A stretch of DNA of 64,000 nt, taken from Pomphorhynchus laevis (Eukaryota; Acanthocephala; Palaeacanthocephala; Echinorhynchida; Pomphorhynchidae). Shown here in pieces: positions 10,625 to 20,489 of the stretch; within the stretch, counting starts at the first letter, position 1, and every line of letters starts with the position of its first letter. Location: the NCBI GenBank assembly GCA_012934845.2, contig WNNJ02001850.1, forward strand, positions 1 to 64,000. The letters run 5' to 3'. The notes beneath the pieces were generated by a model, which saw nothing but the letters and a program-made list of their open reading frames with translations, was not told the origin of the DNA and made no database searches. The position numbers and the translations under genes were made by a program.

Positions 10625-10915
10625 GTAACTTTTAAGTCATAATTTTTAACGTTGCTTTTTCGGTGTCGCCACCTAGTTTAGTTGACTCAGACTAAACTTA
10701 CAACGGGCCATCCAGCAGCATCTGACAGGGGGCTGCCCTGCTTAAGGCGGTTGCAGGCTGGAACAAGATCTATAAAGATCTACCACCTTCACTCCACGCG
10801 CTACGCGACCTAGCTATTGGCCTTTACCTGGTCTCTTAAACGTGATCAAGTGAAGCAGTTTACATTATAGAACAGTTTACATTTGTTCTCCCTTTTTTAA
10901 GAATTAATAATTCCT
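10625..10915 (-). promoter_or_regulatory. GC-rich structured leader of Naiad copy A
   Basis: This block stands out from its AT-rich surroundings and is nearly identical to 51373-51675. In transcript sense it offers stacked hairpins: CCTGC/GCAGG, AGCAG/CTGCT enclosing GGCAG/CTGTC, TTTAGT/ACTAAA, and GGTG-GCGA-CACC with a GNRA loop shortly before the start codon. It probably serves as promoter, template-recognition RNA or translation leader. It fits neither a hammerhead nor an HDV consensus by eye. Confidence 0.6.
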
Positions 10916-10945
10916 GCTTGCTTGAAGATAAGAAAAAATAATAGT

Positions 10946-12352
10946 AAAGTCGTAACCAATAATACATAGTTTCAGTATTTCTGACAGAGGTCATATTACC
11001 GGGAAAACAAAGGCCACAGGTCAATAATAACATGTCAGTAGAACAAATTAAATCAGCTAACTGAGTCTACGTATTTAATATAATTATAAAATAAACAAAA
11101 CATAATAATGCTAAATCAAAATTTAATAATTAAATAATAAAATTAATAATTGTTTTTAGATTTTCTATAATTTAAATCAAGTTAAAAAAATAAAATAAAA
11201 TTTAAAATAAACGTCATTTTTATGAATTGACTAATAAATAACAGACGTTGTATCAGAATAAGAATTAGAAGTCATCAGGAGGAACTACTATGCTATCAGG
11301 TTTCGGCCCCTAACTCCTCCACCCAACATAGCAGCGGGGTCAAATACATGCTAATGATGTATTTCCTCTGAAATAACTATCTAGTATCTTATTCTAATGC
11401 AAAGTATATTATTTATTATCCATCCATAAAAATTTGCCACTTAAGAGTTTAAATTTATTCTTTATATTATTGTGTTGATTTATATATTTTACTATTTTCT
11501 GCTTAATGTTATTTTTATAGTAACCTAGTTTAAAATATGTATCTATTAAATTATTTAAATGATTTTGAAGAAAGCCAATATCATTACATATTGTTGCAAT
11601 TCTTAAAATTTCATTATTTAATGTATTATATTTTATATTATATGGTATGCATGAATGCTCATGCAAAAATATGTTTCTTGTAAATTTAAATATGTCATCT
11701 TTACCATATAAATTAATAGTAGTTTTAGTTAATGTTAATTTAATGTTCATATCTAGATATACACCTTCTTTATCATTAATATTGGTTTTGTTAAGAATAA
11801 GGCTTTCTGGATAAATGTGCTCACTAATTGAATAAAAATTATTAGAATTAAATACACATATATCATCAATGTATCGAAACATATATTTCATATATTTATA
11901 TTGTTTAGATTTAGTTTTTACACAGTTATGAACAAATTCATATTCTATAAAGCTTAAAAACAAGTCAGCTATAATCGGGCTACTATTACTACCAATTGGA
12001 ACACCTTTTACTTGTCTAAATATAGATGTCCCTACTTTTAAATAATTTTGATTTATCAAAATATTTAAGGATTCTATTAATTCAATTTTATCCATATATT
12101 TATTTGATGGTTTAATTTTTGTTAGATAGGCGTTATAATTATTATAACATATATATGTATATCTTTTTCCGAATATAAGTTAATTAATTTTACTAACGCT
12201 TCTTTAATATCTACTAAATCTAGATTTGTATAAAGCGTACTAAAATCGTATGTATTTATATTTTGAAAATTTATTCCTTTTGTCTGTTCTAAAAATTCTT
12301 TTGTAGAATTAATACTGAAATAGTGTTTTATACCAGTATTAATTTCGAACAC
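10946..12352 (-). mobile_element. Naiad copy B, 5'-truncated, directly upstream of copy A
   Basis: It carries the 3' half of the element only: RT from GIKHYFSINSTKEFL (12352) to the terminal WMDNK (11409), then the 3' UTR to about 10955. One base is missing near 12180 and six bases near 12100 relative to copy A, so the RT is split. It lies head-to-tail with copy A and duplicates 7453-8880, so A is bracketed by direct repeats of about 1.4 kb, the pseudo-LTR arrangement known for PLEs. Motif B reads GVPIGSNSSPIIADLF and motif C YIDD. Confidence 0.85.
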
Positions 12353-13660
12353 TATTTCTGTATTAATTCTACAAAAGAATTTTTAGAACAGACAAAAGGA
12401 ATAAATTTTCAAAATATAAATACATACACTTTTAGTACGCTTTATACAAATCTAGATTTAGTAGATATTAAAGAAGCGTTAGTAAAATTAATTAATCTTA
12501 TATTCGGAAAAAGATATACATATATATGTTATAATAATTATAACGCCTATCTTACAAAAATTAAACCATCAAGTAAATATAAATATATGGATAAAATTGA
12601 ATTAATAGAATCCTTAAATATTTTGATAAATCAAAATTTTTTAAAAGTATATATATTTAGTCAAGTAAAAGGTGTTCCAATGGGTGGTAATAGTAGCCCA
12701 ATTATAGCTGACTTGTTTTTCAGCTTTATAGTATATGAATTTGTTCATAACTGTTTAAGAAATAGATCTAAATTATATAAAGATGTAAAATATATGTTTT
12801 GATATATTGATGATATATGTATTTAATTCTAGCAATTTTTATTCAATAGGCGAACAAATTTATCCAGGTAGCCTCATTCTTAATAAAACCAATATTAATG
12901 ATAAAGTATATATCTTGATATGAGCATTAAATTAACATCAATTAAAACTACTTTTAATACATTGTTAATTTATATCGTAAAGATGACAAATATTAATTTA
13001 CAAGAAACATATTTTTTTATGAGCATTCATGCATACTATATAATATAAAATTTAATACTTTAAATAATAAAATTTTAAGAATTACAACAATTTGTAACGA
13101 TATCGGTTTTCAAAATCATTTAAATAATTTAGTAGATACATATTTTAAACTAGGTTACTATAAAAATATCATCAAACAGAAAATAGTAAAATATATAAAT
13201 CAACACAATAATATTAAAAATAAATTTAAACTCTGTAACGGAATATTTTTATAGATGAATAATAAATAATATACTTTGTATTAGAATATAATACTATATA
13301 GTCAAATTTCATCATAGGAAATACATCATTAGCATGTATTTGGCCCCGCTGCTATTTTGGGTAGAGGAGTTAGGGTCCGAAACCTGATAGCATAGCAGTT
13401 TCTCCTGATGACATCTAATCCTTATTCTGATACAACGTCTGTTATTTATTAGTCAATTCATAAAAATTGACTTTTATTTAAAATTTCAATTTTTATTTTA
13501 ACTTGATATAATTATATAAAATTTAAAAACAATTACTTATTATTTATAATTATTTAATTATTTATGATTTTATTATTAAATTTTGAATTAGCATTCTTTT
13601 AAATTTATATTTAAAATTTTTTAAATATGTAACTCAATTAGCTGATTTGATGCTCAAGAC
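12345..13660 (+). mobile_element. Naiad copy C, inverted and decayed
   Basis: Plus-strand RT fragment reading INSTKEFLEQTKGINF, NINTYTFSTLYTNL and VKGVPMGGNSSPIIADLF, then decaying with many indels through the thumb and 3' UTR (13260-13450). It begins within about 30 bases of the point where copy B is truncated, giving a head-to-head imperfect palindrome of 2 x 1.3 kb centred near 12350. Copy C is much more diverged than B, so the pair is not a recent hairpin duplication. Confidence 0.8.
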
Positions 13661-13944
13661 GGATAACGATTGTGAATAGATTTGCGAAGAATGTTCAAAT
13701 ATATAAGTTCATATCTTATCAAATCGACTTTTTTATATTTCAAATTTTATTTAAAAAATAATTGTTATATAATAATAATTTATATTTAATAATTGTTATA
13801 AAATCTTATAACAATTATTTATAATTATTTATTATCAAATTATTAAATTTTGATTTATTAATTTTACATTATTATTTTTATTTATTTATTTTTATTTATT
13901 TATTTTTGATTTTATAATTATATTAAATATGTATTCTCAGTTAT

Positions 13945-14065
13945 CTGATTTGAATTATTTTGTTATTTCTTTTCTTCTGCCCATCGGGTTGCCTTCGAGA
14001 ATTGTTAGGTGGATATGTTGCTGTTCACTAAGTGTTTCTTTTACGAATATGACCCTGATGCACGT
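13945..14065 (+). mobile_element. I/Jockey-like LINE RT scrap
   Basis: One frame starts FVISFLLPIGLPSRIVRW, and a frame-shifted continuation gives a YEYDPDA-like run, corresponding to FVISSLRSLGLPARIVNR and YYEDDPDACQFYP in the LINE at 53570-54961. It is a small ancient fragment inside AT-rich sequence. Confidence 0.5.
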
Positions 14066-14104
14066 CAATTCCACCCAATTAGAAAAAAAAATTAAAATTC
14101 CACC

Positions 14105-14335
14105 CAATTAGAAAAAGATATACATATATATGTTATAATAATTATAACGCCTATCTAACAAAAATTAAACCATCAAATAAATATAAATATATGGATAAAA
14201 TTGAATTAATAGAATCCTTAAATATTTTAATAAATCAAAATTATTTAAAAGTAGGGACATCTATATTTAGACAAGTAAAAGGTGTTCCAATGGGTGGTAA
14301 TAGTAGCCCAATTTTAGCTGACTTGTTTTTTAAGT
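14105..14335 (+). mobile_element. Naiad RT fragment
   Basis: It matches the RT between YTYICYNNYNAYLTKIK and motif B, close in sequence to copy A but ending abruptly after the ADLFF codons. No end structure is present. Confidence 0.75.
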
Positions 14336-14544
14336 ATTATAGATGCACATAAATGCAGCTTACAGCTAACATCAACACAATATAAGTGTCGTGATCAATT
14401 TCCATCAATTATGGTTTGGTTTACATAATCCATTTTTATGAATATAAATGTTCCACAATGGGATGAAATCCTTTAGATTTCTAAACGATTTATTCATCAT
14501 TCCTAAATGATGAAGCTGACTTCTTTATCGAAGACTGTTTTAGA
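14336..14544. other. Unidentified spacer between Naiad fragments
   Basis: About 210 bases with normal base composition and no reading frame or repeat I can identify. Confidence 0.4.
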
Positions 14545-14890
14545 ATCAAATCAGCTAACTGAGTCTACGTATTTAATATAATTATAAAATAAACAAAACA
14601 TAATAATGTTAAATCAAAATTTAATAATTAAATAAAAAAAATAAATAATTGTTTTTAGATTTTCTTTAATTTAAATCAAGTTAAAATAAAAAATTGAAAT
14701 TTAAAATAAACGTCATTTTTATGAATTGACTAATAAATAACAGAGGTTGTATCAGAATAGGGATTAAAGGTCATCAGGAGGAACTGCTATGCTATCAGGT
14801 TTTGGTTTATATTTATATCAAGTTAAAATAAAAAATTGAAATTTAAAATAAACGTTATTTATATGAATTGACTAATAAATATCAGTAAAT
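14545..14890 (-). mobile_element. Naiad 3' UTR fragments, two partial copies
   Basis: 14545-14807 matches the 3' end of copy A (AATCAGCTAACTGAGTCTAC through GCTATGCTATCAGGTTT). Immediately after, 14815-14890 repeats the TATCAAGTTAAAATAAAAAA to AACGTTATTT part again. Both are terminal pieces without coding sequence. Confidence 0.65.
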
Positions 14891-15439
14891 TAAAATTAAT
14901 TAATAAATTAAAATTTGTTAATTATTAATATATTATAAATATTAATATATAATATATAATATATTATATTACTGTTATTATAAATAACAGTAAATATATT
15001 ATATTTCAATAAATTATATTATATTAAATTTATATTAAATTTTTCACAAATTAAAACAAAGCTTTGCATGAAAATAGAATTTATTATCGACATTTATTTA
15101 CTTAAAATACAATATACTAATTTGATTTATTTGATGTATTTGATTTAATCAAATATTTGATGGAAATGCGTTTTTGAATAGTTACAGTTATTAATTAAGC
15201 CACCAATATATTTAGTCAAACGATGTGTAACGTATTTTTAACAACCGTTTAAATTTAATTTTTGTATTCGTTGCACAAAAGCGTAAGTGTTTTAATTTTC
15301 AAAACTACGTTAGAGCTTGTTCTCCTTATTTTATACAAATGTTTAAATTTTTATAAATTTTCTCGTTCCATTACAAAAATTGAATTCTATATTAATTCAC
15401 ATACTTTTATTTCGGATTTTATTTTTTATTGAAATAGTA
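14891..15439. other. AT-rich intergenic DNA
   Basis: Long A/T runs, no frame of note. The pyrimidine-rich stretch at 15400-15440 probably serves as the acceptor tract of the following exon. Confidence 0.6.
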
Positions 15440-15670
15440 GAAAATAACTTTAAAGATCAAAACGACGATACAGTTTCAAAGTGCTCTGACACACCGGATA
15501 AATCGATAGAGAGCTTGAAAACAAACGAACAAATTGGACAGGTATTGGGTTATCTTCGTGAAGGGATGCAAACTTGTTGTGATTTCATGAGGCGCATGGA
15601 AGAACATCTTCGATCAATGCAAGGACTGCTTGAAAAATGTGAAAGATTGTTACAAAATAATGAAAACTAA
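15440..15670 (+). CDS. Terminal exon of an unrecognised small coiled-coil protein
   Basis: After an ATAGTAG acceptor the frame reads ENNFKDQNDDTVSKCSDTPD, then KTNEQIGQVLGYLREGMQTC and MRRMEEHLRSMQGLLEKCER, ending LLQNNEN before TAA. A polar acidic lead is followed by an amphipathic helix with heptad-spaced Leu/Met and two clustered cysteines. Codon use is less AT-biased than the flanks, and AATAAA follows at about 15698. The frame stays open to 15380, but that part is hydrophobic and AT-rich and looks like intron. No ATG exon was found upstream. No family is recognised. Confidence 0.4.
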   Translation, partial: ENNFKDQNDDTVSKCSDTPDKSIESLKTNEQIGQVLGYLREGMQTCCDFMRRMEEHLRSMQGLLEKCERLLQNNEN

Positions 15671-15699
15671 TTTATGAGCGTTAAGCATGAATTTCAATA

Positions 15700-16245
15700 A
15701 ACACCTGTATGCTAAATGATATATCTGAGCAAAGCGATATAATTTTGTACAAGTTAAAACTATTTTTTAATTGATTATTTCAATTTTCATTGTAATTGTA
15801 TGATACGGGATTAATTATGTTTGAGAATAATGTGGACTTTTCTATTTTAAAATGTTATTATATAAGCTTCCGGAGTTTTTTATAATTAAATATTCTTGTT
15901 TTAATTGTCCTACATTTCAAGATGTTCACGATTATCTAAATATTTAGTTATTTATTACAGGATTAATTAAAAATAATTAAAAATATTAAAAAATATTAAA
16001 AAATAATATAAAAGGTGAATCGACTAGTGTAATCTCAGCTGGAATATTTGCGGATGAATTCTAGCTTGGCAGTGAGTCTCGGTTGACCCGTTTATCTCTG
16101 AAGCCTGTTAAGAGACATTTTATCGATGATAATTCACTAATGATAACTAGACACAATGTTGATATGGGCATTTCCCGTATCAACATAACTACTATAACTA
16201 CCTATAACTATTGTCTTAATTATTACACTTAACGATAAATAGTGA
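15700..16245. other. AT-rich intergenic DNA
   Basis: 3' flank of the coiled-coil exon; no further gene seen before the LINE scrap. Confidence 0.5.
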
Positions 16246-16249
16246 TCAG

Positions 16250-16850
16250 ATGCCAGAGGAATGGTTAACCGCTAAAAAGGCGAACAAACCAGTGCTTTGA
16301 ATTATCGTGGAATTAGTCTCACTAGTGTAGTATGTACGATACTTGAGCGCATTGTTCATCGCCACGTAACTAATCATCTTGATAAAAATGACATTATTCA
16401 CCCAGCCCAACATGGTTTCTCACTCTAGTTTAATTCAATTACCGTTGGACTATGGGCTCTTCAGTGATTTGGTAACCTGCATTAAATGCTTCTTATCTTC
16501 TCGTTGCTTTAAAGTACGTGTCGACAATGCCATGTCAACAACTCGATCACTCGAATGTAGTGTTCCTCAAAGCACTGTTCTTGGACAATTGCTATTTAAA
16601 GTGTATCTTAACATTGACCGAGTTTGTATGCTCTGATTATCTGAGGATTTGGCGAGTTATCCGCAGTGATTCAGATGAAAGTGATCTTCAGCATGATTTG
16701 TGTACGATAGATTCATGGTGCGTGCTAACCGGATTGGTCGTAAACATATCTAAATGTGTTCACCTTCGAATAGGTAAGTATGCCGTATCGTATGATTTTT
16801 TATTAGCCCTGCCAAAATTCCATCTCACGAATGACTTGGGGTTATAGTTT
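16250..16850 (+). mobile_element. CR1/Jockey-like LINE RT scrap
   Basis: Successive frames read SLTSVVCTILERIVHRHVTN, then NDIIHPAQHGFS, CFLSSRCFKVRVDNAMSTTR, SVPQSTVLGQLLF (motif B region) and DLCTIDSWCVLTGLVVNISK. This is the order of a LINE reverse transcriptase from fingers to palm, with an internal deletion between HGFS and CFLSS and several frame changes. The YADD box is lost. Confidence 0.7.
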
Positions 16851-16929
16851 CTTCCTCGCTTAAGACATCGATGCATACCAGTAATGTGTGTGCGACTACC
16901 CGCCTTGTTTTTAAAAAACGATTTATTTT

Positions 16930-17540
16930 AACGTGGCAAATGCGTGCCAGCGCACGCTTACATGACCACAACAAAACAGGACTGTGAATCAGGTGTCGAT
17001 AAGGTGTGAACGGAGGAGGTGTTTGAATGTGATAAAGAAGGGAGCGCGGCGGACGTCGAGAGGGAGTTGATTCCAGGCGAGTGAGGCGGCGACGAGGAAG
17101 GATCGGAGACCGTAGTTGTTGGAGTAATTAGGAACGTGGAGTAAGAGGGTATGACAGGAACGAAGCGATAGCGAGGTGGGGCGAGTATCGTCTAAGAAAG
17201 GAAGGTTGATGAACGATGGGGAGCCGACAGCGATGAGACGAAAAGTAACGAGAAGAAGTCAGAGTTTGATGCGGATGTGGATGGTTGGCCAGGAGAGTTA
17301 GGCAAAATATGTGGATGTGTGGTCAAAGCGACGGAGACGAAGGAGCACTCGAACGGCGGTGTTGATTATTCGTTGTAGGGGTAGGATGATGGATTTTGGA
17401 GAATTGGCGAAAAGACTAAGGCAGTAATCGATTTTAGGGAAAAGAAGCGATGAAAGAAGAGACGTACAAGAACGGAAGTCGATAAGGGGGCGGATACGGC
17501 GGATGTCTCGGAGAATTAAATTAGATGAGCGGACCTTGTC
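16930..17540 (-). mobile_element. LINE 3'-terminal scrap (thumb and C-terminus)
   Basis: The minus strand encodes a CR1-like C-terminal block: LPLQRIINTAVRVLF-like, SWPTIHIRIKLRLLLVTFRL-like and RPNSLSLRSCSQS-like segments, matching the clearer plus-strand copy at 42255-42605. It is GC-richer than its surroundings and broken by frame changes. It points against the RT scrap at 16250-16850, so the two are separate insertions. Confidence 0.65.
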
Positions 17541-18590
17541 ACGGAGGGGGGTTTAATGGAAATGTGAATATAGTGGATAAATAAATGGTTTGATTGTTAA
17601 GAAAAGTCAGAATTTGTCGTCCATTAAAACATTGCGCTTGATGGACGGATAAACTGCCCCAATACACAAACAGTGGATAACAATAACAACATAAAAATAT
17701 TGTTAACAAATAAAACAACACATAAAGAGTGGATTGGGTACAATTGAACAGTGAATATAATTAACGATACAGTGTATATAATCTACAAACAGTTTTATCT
17801 GCTGGGTTCAATCAAATTATCTACAATAACAACATAAAGTTAAAAAGAATATTGTCAAAAAAGTCTTATTAATGCCTTTATTACGTACGAGAACTGAAAA
17901 AATAAATTTACGTAAATGTTTTTTAGTTAAAAACAATAAAATAAGCATCTTAATTTTCTATTCTTCATTTTAGTATATACGTTATGTGGGCAAACATTTA
18001 TGTTTTACACGATCCTAATATGAGTTAACTCAAAAATGAATAAAAACGATATTTCTTAGGAGATTAAAACAATCACGTGTAGACTTTATGATTCATGTCT
18101 TAAGCAAACACTCAAAACTTTGTAAACCTTATCTTATCTATTTACGGTTATTATCAACCCGTTGGAAATTCATTTTGGAAAAAAAATATTCAAAGAATTA
18201 TCACATAAGTTTTGATTCTGTATTATGTTATAAGATTTAACTGATTGTCTATTTAATAAAAGAATTTAAAAAATTTAATTATGACGCAAGTTTTATATCA
18301 TACTTGTTTAAAATTTCATATTGCCTTTTTAAAAATGAATTAATTTTTAAATTTTTTAATAAAACATTTTATCGAAATTTAAATTTTTTAAATGTCTTTA
18401 ATAATTTCTATATTATGATCCAGGTTTATATAATATCTCATATAATCTCATTATAGCTTTTTATCTCGTCATAGTTTTAATAATTGAAATCATGAATTAT
18501 TTTTTAAGTAAATTTGAAATCGCCAAAAAAAACAATTAAATGTCTGAATAACAATTTCATTTATACATTTTAAATGAATCAAATTACAAT
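17541..18590. other. AT-rich gene-free stretch downstream of NSF fragment
   Basis: I looked on the minus strand for the next NSF exon (Walker A, GPPGxGKT) and found none. No repeat unit or element boundary is evident. Confidence 0.6.
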
Positions 18591-18629
18591 TTTAATGTAT
18601 TAATTTTAATAAAATGTATAGCAATATAC

Positions 18630-19182
18630 CCATTTCTTCCATTAGTTCTGGAGGACATACTCTCGATGCAAATACTTGACGGAATATGGTCTTAAATTTT
18701 TCGTCAAGACCTCCAATTCCAAGTTTTTTAAAATCAAAGTCCGGATTAAGCATTGACGTCATTTGCATGGATCTTGAAATTAAAACATATTTAATTACAG
18801 TTAAGATGAAGTTGTAAACGTACGACACGGATTGACCGCTCAAAATAAGCTGCGAAGCAGGAGCTTTCGGGAACAAGTATGCTGTATTAGGGATTGATAT
18901 ACCGAAATCGTTTTCACTATTTTGTTTCTGTGAACTGGGAGAAAAATCTATATTTTGAAAAATGCACCAACTTAACAAATATAATGAAACGCTTACACTG
19001 CATTTCAGTAACTTGAAGGCGAAGATTGCATTTATCATTTAGTTGAAAGACAAACTATAAACAAAAAATGAATTTTAAAGATTTACTGTTTGCTTACTAT
19101 TTGACCAACGGAGAAACAATGCGAAATGTGCAGCATTGAGAACTGTTGTGAGAGCTCAACTGAGTTGACCGTAGTTTTAGCA
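18630..19182 (-). pseudogene. N-ethylmaleimide-sensitive factor (NSF)-like gene fragment
   Basis: Four exons on the minus strand (19182-19098, 19054-18997, 18947-18824, 18772-18630) join in frame through GT-AG introns of 43-51 bases. The product follows NSF from the end of the N domain into D1: SHCFSVGQI/FVFQLNDK (NSF: AFSVGQQLVFSFNEK), then FGISIPNTAYLFPKAPAS and LILSGQS, then LNPDFDFKKLGIGGLDEKFK and IFRQVFASRVCPPELMEEMG (NSF: INPDWNFEKMGIGGLD, FASRVFPPE). NSF is the ATPase that disassembles SNARE complexes. The copy stops at the donor before the Walker A exon and nothing further was found downstream, so neither nucleotide-binding site is present. A possible earlier exon near 19290-19375 (NVHLNRYTF) is weak. 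It is best read as a partial duplicate. Confidence 0.75.
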
Positions 19183-19199
19183 CTAGATGAAAATAAGAA

Positions 19200-20037
19200 A
19201 ACGTAATTTATTAATTAAAATGTTAAACGGTTTAGCAAATATCATTTTAATAAGTTGTCGTTTATTGTATTTTGTTCATAGGGACTTAGGATATATACTC
19301 TACATGAAAGTGTATCTATTCAAATGTACATTTTCGGCAACTGCAGAGAGGTCGTTATGTGAACTGTCGATCGCATAAAGGTTTACATAGAACGCGTAAG
19401 GTTTATATAAAATTTCTAAGGGTTAAGAGCACCTTGCTGGGAATAGTTGATTTACATCAAAATGATGTAACTCAGAGAATAATGGCTCTGTGTCAACGGA
19501 AATTAACTGCTTATCCAAATTGATAGATATAAATAAATTTTATAAGTATATAAAATATATGTAAGTTATTTATTTATAAATACAATTTCACTGCTATGTT
19601 TCAAATTGCTTGCTGATTTTGTAATACGGTATCTGTCAGAAAACTTAGTTATAATTACACGCATGGATGTTGTACTTTTCTAATCTAGAATTTAAAGAGA
19701 TTAAAAATTCTTTTACAAATTTAAAGTATCATGTTGAGAATAATGCATTTGATTTTTAAAGCATTTATGTAAAGAATACAATCAACAGTATAATTTAGTC
19801 AAATTTCTATTAGTTTACCACCAGTGATGAACTAATAGTGATGAACTCAAATTGTATTGCTAATCAATCCTGTGGTGTATACTGATTACAGACATAGTGG
19901 ATAAAATTGTATTTTATTTCGTTAAAGCATAATATATATTCTATATTGATGCCTTTTATATTTCAGGTATATGTTGCATTCCATGGCCTGATATTCTCTA
20001 CAGATCCTATTAGAATAAATATTTAATATTGAATATA
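19200..20037. other. Intergenic, no gene recognised
   Basis: Scattered short frames only. 19290-19375 on the minus strand might be a degraded NSF N-domain exon. Confidence 0.45.
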
Positions 20038-20172
20038 ATTCACAAAGCAAACAAGAGTGTAAACAAGAAAACTTGTTGAAAGTTTGGGCTGTCTCTTGTT
20101 AGATTGTTGAAAAGGGCGAAAGCCAAAACTTTCAAAAAGTTTTCTGGCTATACTCTTATTTACTTTGTAAAT
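20038..20172. repeat. 135-bp fold-back element
   Basis: Outer arms ATTCACAAAGCAAACAAGAG and the complement of CTCTTATTTACTTTGTAAAT pair with few mismatches. Inner arms AAAACTTGTTGAAAGTTTGG and the complement of CCAAAACTTTCAAAAAGTTT continue the stem. The loop contains GGGCGAAAGCC. The whole can form one long imperfect hairpin. It could be a MITE-like element or a PLE terminal structure; no clear target duplication is seen. Confidence 0.6.
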
Positions 20173-20489
20173 AATAGTATTGATACTTTTAAAAAAATTA
20201 TATAAAGTAGTAATATAACATTCGATTATAAATTACTATAATCGGACAATAAATGTTAATGATAACAAAGTAAATAACACTAGCCATAAATTTCTTTAAA
20301 TATACGTTAAGTTTTAAAAAATACTAAAAGTAAAGAAATAATATAATCAAATTTAATTTTATCTTTAAATACGGAATAAACTTTTACAACTATTAGGACT
20401 TGAAATTTATAATTATAATAAATAATTGAAATCAATATAAAAAATGTAATCAATAAAAAATTGATATGTAATGGTGATATTGGAAACAT
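20173..20489. other. AT-rich spacer
   Basis: No supported feature. A 60-codon minus-strand frame is low-complexity. Confidence 0.5.

Larger units (their letters stand above)
7453..10915 (-). mobile_element. Naiad-type Penelope-like retroelement, near full length (copy A)
   Basis: Read on the minus strand the order is: GC-rich leader (10625-10915), GIY-YIG nuclease (10624-9899), a Cys/His-rich linker (9920-9417), reverse transcriptase (9265-7916), then a structured 3' UTR ending near 7453. The nuclease lies before the RT, the order that separates the Naiad/Chlamys group from canonical Penelope elements, where it lies after. The 3' end (complement of AACCAATAATACATAG) is shared with the truncated copy at 10955. 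Comparison with the copy at 48779-51675 indicates one original ORF of roughly 900 codons: the first break is a single-base length difference, the second an in-frame stop, the third a frame change just before the RT. This copy is therefore dead but young. Confidence 0.85.
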
